This document shows positions 10,181 through 20,966 of a DNA stretch of 64,000 bases, one piece after another; position 1 is the first letter of the stretch, and every line of letters begins with the position of its first letter. The translations under genes and the position numbers were made by a program. The notes beneath the pieces are model-generated. The model saw only the letters and a list, made by a program, of their open reading frames with translations. It ran no database searches and was not told the DNA's origin. Source of the DNA: Narthecium ossifragum (lineage: Eukaryota; Streptophyta; Magnoliopsida; Dioscoreales; Nartheciaceae); the NCBI GenBank assembly GCA_963920575.1, contig OY986973.1, positions 17,532,062 to 17,596,061 of the forward strand, in the 5' to 3' direction.

Positions 10181-11461
10181 TCAGGAGGACTCCATTCCAG
10201 CTATTTCCCTGCATAGCTGGAGCTTTTCCTTTGGCAGCGGCTTAGTCATCATATCTGACGGATTTTCGTCTGTATTTTGGATTTGCAAATGCTTCTCTTC
10301 AAGTGTTTCACGAATCCAGTGATATCTGACATCAATATACTTGGACCTCGCGTGAAAGCTTGAGTTCTTTGACAAATGGATGGCACTCTGACTGTCACAG
10401 TAAACTGTGTAGACATCTTGCTTCAAACCAAGTTCCATAGTGAACTTCTTCATCCAGATCATTTCTTTGCAGACCTCTGTAGCAGCAATGAATTCAGCCT
10501 CTGTGGTTGACAAAGGTACACACTTCTGCAGTCTCGATTGCCATGCAACTGCACCTCCTGCGAATGTGATCAAGTAGCCTGACGCCGACTTTCTTGTATC
10601 TACATCCCCAGCCATATCGGCATCTGTGTAGCCATCTAGCATAGGTTGTCTACTTCCAAAGCATAAACAGAGTTTAGAGGTTCCTCGAAGATACCTGAAT
10701 ATCCACTTTGCTGCTTCCCAATGTTCACGTCCTGGATTTGAGATGAATTTGCTAACAACTCCAACAGCATGTGCTATATCAGGCCTCGTGCACACCATCG
10801 CATACATCAGACTTCCCACAGCTGATGCATATGGAATTCGGCTCATCTCCTCCTTGCTTTCATCATCCTTGGGTCTCTGCTCCTTGCTCAGTCTGTGATG
10901 AACTGCGAGCGGTGCTCCGACAGGCTTTGCATCAGTCATCCGAAAGCGTCCCAATACCCTTTCGATGTACTCCTCCTGTGACATCCATAGCTTCTTCAAG
11001 CCTCTGTCACGGATGATCTCCATCCCTAAGATCTTCCTCGCCTGTCCCAAATCCTTCATAGCAAAGGATTTGTTCATCTCCTGTTTCAGCTTTTGTATCT
11101 TCTTCTTGTCCTTTCCAACAATAAGCATGTCATCAACATAAAGAAGAAGAATGAGAAAGTCAGAGTCATCAAACCTCTGATTATAGACACAGTGATCCGA
11201 GGTCATCCTTTGGTATCCATGTTGAAGCATGAAGGAATCAAATTTCTTGTACCATTGTCTCGGTGCTTGCTTGAGACCATACAAACTTTTCTTCAATCGG
11301 CATACCAAATCCTCCTTTCCTCTGACTTTGAAACCTTCAGGCTGCTCCATGTAAATCTCCTCCTCCAAATCCCCATGAAGGAAAGCAGTTTTCACATCTA
11401 GTTGTTCGATCTCTAAGTCCAAACTAGCAGCTAGCCCAAGAATTACTCTGATAGAGGACAT
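10181..11461 (-). pseudogene. Copia reverse transcriptase and RNase H
   Basis: This open segment of 426 codons begins inside RT (LDVKTAFLHGDLEEEIYM) and runs through SLYGLKQAPRQW and the catalytic YVDD box at 11129-11140. The RNase H domain follows with DADMAGD, TTEAEFIA, YCDSQSAI and the C-terminal KYIDVRYHWIR. It stops 17 bases before the LTR with TMLTKPL-like MMTKPLPKEKL. The N-terminal part of RT lies in another frame at 11510-11600, so a frameshift or stop near 11470-11510 splits the enzyme. The domain itself looks well preserved. Confidence 0.92.
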
Positions 11462-11509
11462 TTTAACAACAGGAGAAAATATTTCTTCGAAATCAATACA
11501 TGCTCTTTA

Positions 11510-12181
11510 CTAAAATCCTTTCACCACCAATCTAGCTTTATACCTTGGCTGGTTGGACTTCTCTTCCGCCTTCAGTTTGAACACCCACTTGTTCTTCAGT
11601 GCCCTTCTCCCCTTTGGCAGCTCTACCGACTCATATGTTGTGTTCTCATGCAATGATTTCATCTCCTCTTGCATGGCTTTCATCCACTCGCCTTTCTTCT
11701 TACTGTTGACAGCTTCTTCATAGCACTCAGGCTCTCCCCCGTCTGTCAGTAAAGTATACTGCGAGGCTGGATATCTGGTAGATGGTACTGGAACTCTGGA
11801 AGAGCGACGTAATTGAGGTTCAGGTGGTACTGGTGAGGCTGTTTGATTTTGTTGCATTGCATCTTCACCTCCGTCAGTTTCAGCTTCTTCCTGCTCAGGC
11901 TCTCCTGGTGTAGACTGATCCTCTCCCCCGTCATCAACCTGATTAGAGGGTAGTTCTAGAGATAGGGGATTGTCTATCCCTGTTGGAGTCGGAGGCTCTT
12001 GATGTGACTTCCCCGCATCTCGTACATGTAGGTCCTCTGAAAAGACCACATCTCGACTCCTTATCAACTTTCCTGCTACTGGATCCCATAGTCTGTATCC
12101 AAGTTCATCTTCTGCATAGCCCAAGAATATGCAATGCTTTGCTTTCTGAGGCCTTACAACCAAAGATTCTGAGATGTGCAT
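11510..12181 (-). pseudogene. Copia integrase C-terminus to RT N-terminus
   Basis: The segment reads CIFLGYAEDELGYRLWDP, then an acidic and Gln-rich linker typical of copia between integrase and RT, then EWMKAMQEEMKSLHENTTYE and KWVFKLK..RYKARLVVKGF, the start of RT. It overlaps the preceding integrase segment in a different frame. Confidence 0.88.
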
Positions 12182-12737
12182 AAGAAACTTCTTTGTTCTT
12201 CCAGACTTGTTCCGGGATACTGCCGTCCAGTGGGATTGATGGGGACCTGTTAATTAAATAACATGCTGTCTTAACAGCTTCTCCCCAAAAGTGCTTCGGC
12301 AGCTTTGCCATTGACAACAAACTTCGAGTCTTCTCCATAATGGTCCGGTTCATCCTTTCAGCTACCCCGTTCTGTTGAGGTGTGATAGAAACTGTCCTCA
12401 CATGCCTAATGCCACGCTCCCTACAATAGTTTGTAAAGTTCTTGGAGGTGTACTCTCCCCCGTTATCAGTGTGCAGACATTTCAATGATTTTTCAGTCTC
12501 ACGTTCTACTCTAGCATGAAAGCACTGAAAGGTTTTAAAAGCATCAGACTTATTTCTGATTACATAGGCCCATACCTTCCTCGAAGCATCGTCTATGAAG
12601 GTGATGAAGTACGCGTTGCCGCCCAGGGACTCCACCTCCATAGGTCCACAGATGTCGGAGTGAACAAGCTCCAGCAGATTTCTTTTCCTTCTAGCAGCAG
12701 TTCTGGCAAAAGACACCCTATGCTGTCTTCCAAACAA
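12105..12737 (-). pseudogene. Copia integrase core
   Basis: The DDE-type core is visible: HSDICGPMEVESLGG, FITFIDDASRK, LHTDNGGEY and the QQNGVAERMNRT glutamate region, followed by HFWGEAVKTACYLINR. The D-D-E catalytic residues appear intact. Both ends are frameshifted against neighbouring segments. Confidence 0.9.
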
Positions 12738-12842
12738 GCAATTATCACAAGGTGTTTGGGTAGTACCTGTGACGTTGGGTAGAATATTCTTCGTTGCCAG
12801 GATCTTCAGCCCCTTTTCACTGATGTGGCCGAGCCTTTTATG

Positions 12843-13319
12843 TCACAGTAGGGAAGTATCTTTATGCTCCACTGCTAGTGCTGAGCCCATCTGTATAGTT
12901 ACTCTTGTTCTATAGAGAGAGCAACACTTCTTACCACTCGCGATCACTAGGGATCCTTTGGTCAGCTTCCAAGCACCGCGACCAAAGCTGGACGTGTATC
13001 CTTCATCGTCCAGGCATCCTGGTGAGATCAAGTTGAGGCGAAGGTCGTTGATGTGACGAACATCTTGAAGTACCATCTTCATGCATGTGTTCGTCACAAT
13101 GTGAATGTCGCCTCTCCCGATGATCTGCGACGTATCACCGTTGCCCATCTTCACAGCACCAAAGTTTCCTGCCTTGTACTTTGTGAAGAATTGATGATGC
13201 GATGTTGCATGGAACGAAGCTCCCGTGTCAACAATCCAGTCGGCATGAGGGGGATTGACAACATTGATGCAGCTCTCCTTGCAGCATCCTAGGATGGTAA
13301 CATCGCTGTCCAGCTCCAC
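12843..13319 (-). pseudogene. Copia protease and GAG-pre-integrase domain
   Basis: The aspartic protease motif VDTGASFHAT lies in DWIVDTGASFHATSHH, followed by MGNGDTSQIIGRGDI. Then the pre-integrase segment INDLRLNLISPGCLDDEGY leads towards the HHCC zinc region. Confidence 0.88.
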
Positions 13320-13952
13320 AACAGATGTATCTTTGCCTCCCCATTACCTGTGACCTTGCCTTCTTGTTGATCTCTTTTCATCTTCCTGCAGTCTCTCTTG
13401 AAGTGTCCCTTCTTCTTACAGTAGTAGCACTGCACATTTTTTCTGGTCCTTGACTTGCTTCGGGATTTGTATCTATCACCAGAATCCCGGTTCGTTCCTT
13501 TGCCTCTGGCGTCAGACTCTGAACGATCTCCAAACTGTCTCTTCTCCACCAGATGTGCTTCTGAGACAGCATCTTCAGTAGTCTTCCTTCTCATCTCATT
13601 AGAAAGAAGAGCCGACATGACTTCTTCAGTTTCTAATGTCTCCTTCCTATACAGAAGGGTAGTTACCAAGTGCTCATATGAAGGAGGTAAAGAAGCTAGA
13701 AGAAGTAGTGCCTTATCTTCATCTTCTACCTTAATATCCAAATTGAGCAGCTGACTATGAAGCTTGTTGTATGTGTTGATGTGCTCCATCAGATTGGATC
13801 CTTCCTTCATCCTCAGAGTATAAAGTTGTCGTTTGAGAAACAACTTGTTGGTGAGCGACTTGGTCATGAAGAGGCTCTCCAGTTTCAGCCATAGATTCAT
13901 GGCTCCCTTTTCGTTGATCACGTTGTACATGATATCATCTGCCAGACACAGT
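13289..13952 (-). pseudogene. Copia gag, C-terminal part
   Basis: A UBN2-type gag region (NLWLKLESLFMTKSLTNKLF, LRMKEGSNLMEHINTYNKL) is followed by an Arg/Ser-rich stretch and one zinc knuckle, CYYCKKKGHFKRDC. Its 5' end is cut by the chromovirus at 13957. The frame continues into 23404-23598 on the other side, allowing for the 5-bp target duplication. Confidence 0.9.
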
Positions 13953-13957
13953 CTAAT
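13953..13957. repeat. TSD of the chromovirus (left copy)
   Basis: CTAAT, repeated at 23399-23403. Confidence 0.9.
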
Positions 13958-16400
13958 TGTGAGGACCTGTCCCTCTACCCCTGTGGCTCGTTGTAGACCG
14001 CAAGGGCAATTTGGAAAATTACGCCTTGTTGGTTTGTTTCACACCCGCGTGTGCACACACTGGCCTTGTTTGTGTTAGTGTTTGTTAGAATGGCTAGGTG
14101 AACCCGAGATCGGAAGATCTGAGCTTGGGCTTGTGTTTTAGCCCAAGTTTGTCTTTCTGGGCGAAGGAGATCGATCTGGCCTTGCTAGCCAGATCGATCT
14201 GACATGCTTTGGAGATCGATCGCTTAGTGTAGAAGGTTTTGGGGGCGGCTCGGGAGCGATCGATCGCTCGTAGGAGCGATCGATCGGACTCGTGATCAAT
14301 CAGTCGGTGATTTCTTGTCTTCCGCGATGACGGCAGCCGACCATCGTTTTCCCCTGTCAGGGGAGGGAGGACTTTCCCTCCCCTCCCCCAGGCTTTCCTC
14401 CGGCTTTCCTGGCTTTCCCCCGAGCTTTCCCTTCTTCTTCTTCCCTCTCTTCTCTTCTCTTCTTCTTCTTTTCTTTCTCTTCTTCCCGCGGTGCTCTGTT
14501 TCTTCTCTTCTCCGCCGACGACCTTGTTTTCTTCCGTTCTCCCTCCTCCGGCCACCGATTTTGGCGTTCCAAAGCTTGTTGGATTCGTGGAGACGAGAGG
14601 AACATTGCTGAGGTGGTTTGGAGTCGTGTTGGTGACTGGTTTGCGAGGGATCAACCGAGGAATGCGCTGTTGGGTGGGTTCTTCTACCTACATGTGTTCT
14701 TAAGTGGGTTTCGCGTGATCCAGCCGTTGGATCTGTTGATCTTCTTGTTATTAGATGCATGTTGCCTAGTAGAATAACTGATCTAAGTTTCATGTTAATC
14801 AGTTGAGATTTGAGTAGGTTTATTACATGATTAAGCTCGGATTCTCTGTTTTTCTGCTGTTCTTGAGAAACAGCTGGCTTGCGGCGCGTTTTCCGGCCGG
14901 CAAGTACATGATCTTGGCGGGCTTTTGCTAAACATAAGAGTTGTAGATCACTTCGTTAGCTTTCCATTCCATCTTGTTTCGTATTTTTCCGATTTTTCTA
15001 CGATTTCTTATGAATTGTTTGCTGGAGGGCTGCGTTGCAGCAATTAATTAGAAAGTTAGTTTTGATTAGTGGTTTTCATTAGCGTTTTCCCGTTAATCCA
15101 ACCATTGGATGATTCTGGATTTTGGATATGTTGATCCATACATGTAGCTCTACTGGTTGCTAAGTTGGATCTTGAATCCGACGTATTTTGGACGTCGGAT
15201 CGACCAGATCAAATAGCTTCTAGTAGAGAACATTTGGTGTTTTTAAATATAATATTATATGTCGAATTATAATATTATATTTCTACTATTCATGAGCGGT
15301 TTTCGGGGTTGCTTCCCGTTGCAGGAGTCTGCGGTCGACGGTCATGGTACCGTCGTAATGCCGGGACCCGCTGCGGATCGGCTGGCAGCGGTTGGTAGTA
15401 CCGCTGCAGCGATACAGTAGACTTATATGATGTTTGCCATACTGTTGCATGCCTATCTCCTGTTTGTGTATGTCATAGCATGCATTGTTGATTGTGCATT
15501 AGTTGCATTGGTTAGGGCGTGGGTGATCCTTGGGTCGCCGTTGGGTCGCCGTCCCGAGACTGGAAGCTCGGACTTAGCCCTAGGACCGGGGTTGGGTAGT
15601 TTGGACCCGGTTTGAATTGTGGTGTCCAGTCGAATCTTATGATAGGCTTAGAGGACTGGTACACCTGATACTTGATGATTGTAGAGGTTGTGTCAGCCTC
15701 AAGTCAGGTGTTGAGGATGCCACCGGTGACGGGTCTTATTCTTTGGACAGTGTCCGTTCCTGCTAGTAGGGGCATCAGTGTGGGCCCATGGCGAGTTGGG
15801 TGACCACAGCTGGAACCCTGCGACACTAGGCGTATCCACGATGGGCCCAGTCCGTTGGGGTGACCATGGTTGGATATGCCTAGAGATCACCGGTGAATGG
15901 TAATGGGACCATTGTAGCTCACTCGAGTCTGGCTTGAGGGCGACACTGTTGTGTTTCCCTCTTCCTTCTGTGTGGCGTAGTGTAGATCCCTACTGAGCTT
16001 AGTGCTCACACCTACCCGGGGCTGCGTTTTGCAGGTGCAGGCGTCAGTTCCTCTTCTGTGGCCCCTACCGGGCAGTTGGTCGGCGGTGCGGCGGCGCCTG
16101 GTGGACCTTGAGAGGTGGTGATCGTTTACTGCTTTTACCCTATGTTAGTTAGTCTCCTACGGGAGTAATGTTGTACTTTGAATCTTCCCCTCTCCGGGGT
16201 TTTGTATATCAACACTTGAGTTTTTAATCTGTGGTTCGAGGTTTTGCTAATTTTTAATATTGTTTTATTGAGGGTGTTTTGGTGAATTGCTAGGGAGACC
16301 AATAGGTTAGAGGGAACCCTCGTCGTTCTTTTTCCGCGTTGGTTAGGTTCCGATTCGCGTCACCCGGCCCGGTTGGGCTTTCGCGGGTCGGGGCGCGACA
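13958..16400 (+). repeat. Chromovirus 5' LTR
   Basis: 2,443 bp. It includes GATCGATC clusters at 14160-14290, a CT-rich tract at 14400-14530 and a duplicated gggtcgccgtt near 15540 absent from the other LTR. Long antisense ORFs here are low-complexity artefacts. Confidence 0.95.
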
Positions 16401-16403
16401 GCT

Positions 16404-16416
16404 TGGTATCAGAGCA
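16404..16416 (+). other. Chromovirus primer-binding site
   Basis: tggtatcagagca, three bases after the LTR, is complementary to the 3' end of initiator tRNA-Met, the common primer of plant gypsy elements. Confidence 0.88.
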
Positions 16417-16589
16417 TAGGCTGTAGATCCCAGGGTTTAGGATCAGGATTCGGTTGAGATTGAGCGTGGAATGGGTTAGTTCTATGTCTAGAACATCCGT
16501 GCATGCTCATTTTGATGTGTTATGCTTTTCCGCTTTATGTTGTGCTGCTTTGTCTTGGGTTTCGAACGAGTGGACGCTCGTTTGTTGTT

Positions 16590-17310
16590 GGTGATTGCGC
16601 AGATGTTGGGAGCTCGAGGCCGATCTTCGATTGTTGGTCGGGTTGGGGCACGACTTGGTCGACCCGCCCGACCAGATAGGGTAGCACCTGTCAGGGAGGT
16701 CAGAGCTAGACGGACTGAGCCATCGCCAGCGACGGTTTCGGTCGCACGGGAGGAGACCCATCTCGCCGAGGAGGGGGTTCTCGCTCCGGTCGACGCACGG
16801 ACCGTAGTGGTGGTCTTGCTGGAGTTTCAGCAGTATGCCACCCGGTTCACTCTTTTGGTCCGTTTCGCGAGGGCAGTAGCAGCAAATCCAGTGGCCAGTG
16901 CATGTCAGTTTGAGCAGAGGCTTCGATCAGAGATCAGACGACGGACCAGTTCTTACCGCTTCCAGGCGTACTCAGCAGTTCCGGACTGCGCCTTGGCAGT
17001 AGGGACGCAGTTGCGAGACGGGAGGTGCCGGGCAGTTCCACCGGCATTCTCTACCAGCACACCGCAGAGACCCCAGTTCAGAGGGGGATTCGGCAAAGGG
17101 AACCAGCGGCGTCATTGACGCTTTCAGCAGCGGTCGCAGCACCCGCAGCAGTTCCAGGCACAGTTGCCGAGTCCGCCAGGCCAGTTTCTCCTGACGGCCG
17201 GGCCGTCTGGGCAGGCTTTGTCAGGGGAAGGCCAGGGTCAGCATCCTGATAGCGCGTCAGTCACGTGCTTCTCATGCGGGCAGCTGGGACACTACCGTAG
17301 GGACTGCCAC
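16590..17310 (+). pseudogene. Chromovirus gag remnant with zinc knuckle
   Basis: The N-terminus (MLGARGRSSIVGRVGARLG) is followed by scattered Gln-rich pieces. The conserved gag core is largely missing, consistent with an internal deletion. One CCHC knuckle survives at 17266-17307, CFSCGQLGHYRRDC. Several frame changes separate the pieces. Confidence 0.75.
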
Positions 17311-17438
17311 TTGCGAGGAGCGCGGGGCGCTGTGCCGCAGGGGAGTCGAGGCGGAGGGTCCAGTGCTTGGCAGGGGAGCAGTGGCGGGACCGAATCAGGG
17401 ACGGGACCAGGCCGCTCCAGAGGTGGGGGCGGTCAGCC

Positions 17439-17462
17439 GGGGGGGGGGGGGGGGGGGGGGGG
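17439..17462 (+). repeat. Poly-G tract, 24 bp
   Basis: An uninterrupted run of 24 G in the gag-to-protease linker. Length in the assembly may be inexact. Confidence 0.9.
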
Positions 17463-17559
17463 CGTGTGTTTGCTTTTCCGGTGCGTGAGCAGCCGGACAT
17501 CGTTCAGTTTTTCCAGCAGCCGCAGCAGTACAAGCATCCGCAGCAGTATCAGCAGGTAG

Positions 17560-17802
17560 CGGCAGAGCCATCCATGCCCAGAGGGTTGGAGACGAGTTGG
17601 CTAGAGGTGGCACAGTCTGTAGACTCACCGATCGGCGGCACAGTCAGGGTAGACCGGGTCTGCCGATCTTGTTCTTTGGAGGTTGGAGACTTCCGTGTCT
17701 GTCTAGACATGCGGGTGCTAGACATGACAGGCTTAGATGTGATACTCGGTATGGACTGGTTAGCAGCATAACCGAGCTATCATCGACTGTGATCGCCGGA
17801 GG
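17560..17802 (+). pseudogene. Chromovirus protease remnant
   Basis: Only the C-terminal protease half is readable: VRVDRVCRSCSLEVGDF and VLDMTGLDVILGMDWL, ending at a TAA at 17769. The upstream segment carrying the catalytic Asp-Ser/Thr-Gly cannot be found between the zinc knuckle and here. It looks deleted rather than mutated. Confidence 0.75.
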
Positions 17803-19620
17803 GTGGTCGCTTGGACACCCGATGGGACACAGTTTGTGTTGTTGGGGGATCGGTTTTCAGCCGATTCCTTTGCTTGTGGTGTGGGGAGGCGTGGCAGCGA
17901 GCTCTCAGCCTTGTTGGCCAGTCTGTCCCTGTTCGGTTCTGAGGGAGTGCAGCAGAGCAGTTTCCCCAGGATCGTGTGCGACTACACCGACGTGTTTCCC
18001 GAGGTGTTGCCGGGGCTTCCACCGCCCAGAGAGGTCGATTTTGAGATCGACCTGGTACCGGGTACCGCATCGATCTCTCTCCCAGCTTTCAGGATGGCAC
18101 CAGCAGAGCAGAGTGAGTTGAGGACTCAGCTAGACGAGCTTACCAGCAGAGGCTTCATCCGTCCCAGCATGTCTCCCTGGGGGGCGCCAGTGTTGTTCGC
18201 AAAGAAGAAGGATGGTACCCTTCGACTTTGCATAGACTACAGGCGGCTCAACAGGGTGACGGTGAAGAACAGGTATCCGATGCCGCGGATCGACGACCTG
18301 TTTGACCAGTTGAGAGGATCTTCAGTGTTCTCGAAGATCGATCTCCGCACCGGCTACCACCAGTTGAGGGTTCGGGATTGCGACATCTCGAAGACGACTT
18401 TTCGAACTCGGTACGGCCTGTACGAGTTTGTGGTGATGCCGTTTGGGCTGACGAACGCACCAGCAGCGTTCATGGATCTCATGCAGAGGATCTTCCGGCC
18501 CTTCCTAGACGAGTTCGTGGTGGTGTTCGTCGACGACATCCTTATCTACTCCCGGTCAGAGGCGGAGCACGAGCGACACTTGGCGACAGTGTTGCAGCTA
18601 CTTAGGGAGCATCGGCTTTATGCCAAGGCTTCCAAGTGCGAGTTCTGGCTTGCACAGGTGGGATTCCTTGGACACGTGGTGTCGGCAGCAGGGATCTCAG
18701 TTGACCCAGCCAGGTTCGAGGCAGTGGTACAGTGGCAGAGACCGAGAACAGTGTTTGAGGTCCGTAGTTTCTTAGGCCTGGCGGGTTACTACAGGCGGTT
18801 CGTGCGGGACTTCTCCAAAATTGCCGGACCGTTGACCAGACTGACACAGAAGGCCGTCCCGTTCGTGTGGGATGATGCTTGTGAGCGAGCCTTCGTGGAG
18901 CTGAGGACGAGGTTGACCAGTGCGCCGGTGCTGATCATCCCCGAGCGAGGTGTTGGTTACAGTGTTTACTGCGATGCCAGCGGTGAGGGTTTGGGGTGTG
19001 TCCTCATGCAAGAGGGCCACGTAGTTTCCTATGGTTCTCGTCAGTTGAAGAACCATGAGAGAAACTACCCGACTCACGACTTGGAGCTAGCAGCGGTGGT
19101 CTTCGCCCTGAAGACCTAGCGGCATTATCTCTATGGCGAGAAGTTCTCAGTCTTCTCGGACCATAAGAGTTTGAGGCACGTTTTCACCCAACGTGACCTC
19201 AACCTGAGGCAGCGACGCTGGATGGAGCTACTGGAGGACTACGACTTTGCGTTGCATTACCATCCTGGTAAGGCAAACGTCGTAGCAGACGCGCTGAGCA
19301 GACAGGTGAGAGACACCAGAGCAGCAGTTGTAGGGTTGTCAGTGCGGCAGTGGCAGGCTCTAGAGACGGCGAGCCAGTTGGGGCTCGAGTTTGAGGATCG
19401 GGGATCCAGCAGCTTCCTCTACGCAGTGCAGAGTATGCCAGCAGTTCTAGCCAGAGTGTTGGAGGCACAGCACAGTGACCCAGAGCTCGAGGAGTTACGC
19501 ACAGCAACAGGCACAGAGGGCGCAGACGGAGACTGGACAGTATCGCCAGACGGAGGGCTACGGTTCCGAGGCAGAGTAGCAGTTCCAGCAGATCCAGTTC
19601 TTCGAGACGACGTCCTATGA
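17803..19620 (+). pseudogene. Chromovirus reverse transcriptase and RNase H
   Basis: RT motifs run in order: the [15 protein letters not shown] entry, [43 protein letters not shown] and the catalytic FVDDIL. RNase H follows with [15 protein letters not shown] and SDHKSLRH, then the [14 protein letters not shown] connection to integrase. The frame is continuous from 17803 to 20796 except for a TAG at 19117-19119 where the family has Trp, and a TGA at 19618-19620. Confidence 0.93.
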
Positions 19621-20796
19621 GAGTTCCACCACTCTCGCTTTGCAGTTCATCCCGGCGGCACCAAGATGTACCAGGGTCTTCGGCGACAGTTCTGGTGGCG
19701 CGGGATGAAGAGAGCAGTGACGGAGTTCGTATCGCGCTGCCTTACCTGTCAGAAGGTCAAGGCAGAGCACCAGCTGACTCTGAAGTTACTTCAGCCGCTT
19801 CCACTAGCTGAGTGGAAGTGGGAGCACATCACGATGGACTTCGTGACCGGGCTACCAAGATCCCCTAGGGGGAATGACGCGATTTGGGTCATCGTTGATC
19901 GATTGACCAAATCGGCGCACTTCCTGCCTATGCGGGTGACAGACTCGACCGACAGGTTAGGCAGCTTGTACGTCAGAGAGGTGGTCAGGCTACACGGAGT
20001 TCCGGTTTCTATCGTGTCAGACCGTGACCCCAGGTTCACCAGCAGGTTCTGGCGCGAATTTCAGGAGGCAGTTGGCACACTCCTGACTTTCAGTATGGCA
20101 TTTCATCCGCAGACAGACGGACAGTCAGAGCGGACTATCCAGATCCTGGAGGACATGCTGAGGACATGTGATCTCGACGCAGGAGGCAGCTGGGAGGAGC
20201 ACGTTCCCTTGGTGGAGTTCGCCTACAACAACAGCTACCAGTCCAGTCTTGGAGTAGCACCTTTCGAGGCGTTGTACGGTAGGCCATGTCGTTCCCCAGT
20301 GTGCTGGACAGAGGTTGGAGAGGCTTCACTCACCGGTCAAGACATCGTCAGGCGGTCGTCAGAGAGGTTGGTGCAGATCAGGCAGAGGCTTCTGACGGCT
20401 CAGAGCCGGCAGAAGAGTTATGCAGATCAGAGGCGACGACCGTTGGAGTTTGCAGTCGGCGATCGAGTGTTCTTGCGAGCATCGCCGTACAGAGTTTTCG
20501 TCAGGTTTGGCAGAGGTGGTAAGTTGGCGCCAAGGTTCGTCGGGCCGTTTGAGATCTTGGAGAGGGTCGGCGAGGTAGCTTACCGCCTGGATCTTCCTCA
20601 GCACATGTCTGCTGTGCATCCGACTTTCCACGTGTCGATGCTGAGGAAGTATCACCCAGACCCGTCTCATGTCATCAGAGTGGATGACATTGAGCTTGAG
20701 GCAGACGCGAGCTTTGTTGAGCAGCCGGTTCGAGTACTTGACCGGAGGGATCAGGTCTTGCGGGGCAAGACGTTTCCCTTAGTCAAGGTACTGTAG
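19621..20796 (+). pseudogene. Chromovirus integrase with chromodomain start
   Basis: The zinc HHCC segment (FHHSRFAVHPGGTKM, CLTCQKVKAEH) leads into the DDE core (MDFVTGLPRS, IVSDRDPRF, HPQTDGQSERTIQ). The GPFEILERVG and MSAVHPTFHVSMLRKY regions follow. The end PVRVLDRRDQVLRGKTFPLVK is the entry of a chromodomain, cut by a TAG at 20794-20796. Confidence 0.93.
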
Positions 20797-20895
20797 AGGC
20801 ACCGAGGAGATTACTTGGGAGCGCGAGGCGCGCTTACGGCAGGAGTTTCCGCAGTTGTTCTCTTCTCGAGGTACTTCTTGTCATGTCTTTTAGTG
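20797..20895 (+). pseudogene. Chromodomain remnant
   Basis: Past the TAG, and after a frame change, the sequence still reads EEITWEREARLRQEFPQLF, matching the second half of a Tekay-type chromodomain. These domains bind histone marks and bias integration to heterochromatin. The stop and frameshift prevent its translation in this copy. Confidence 0.75.
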
Positions 20896-20966
20896 TAGCT
20901 GTTTCGTTGTTCCGAGCCCTACCCTTATCGAATCTCGGGACGACATTTCCTTTAAGGGTATTAGGA

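Noticed and set aside
9720..10322. Repetitive ORFs with recurring IDRS/DRSF/RIDPS
   Set aside because: They are translations of GGATCGATCC palindromes within the copia LTR, not proteins.
14296..14793. Long Arg/Glu-rich minus-strand ORFs in the chromovirus LTRs (also 21315-21944)
   Set aside because: They read the antisense of a CT-rich tract, occur in both LTRs and have no domain; low-complexity artefacts.
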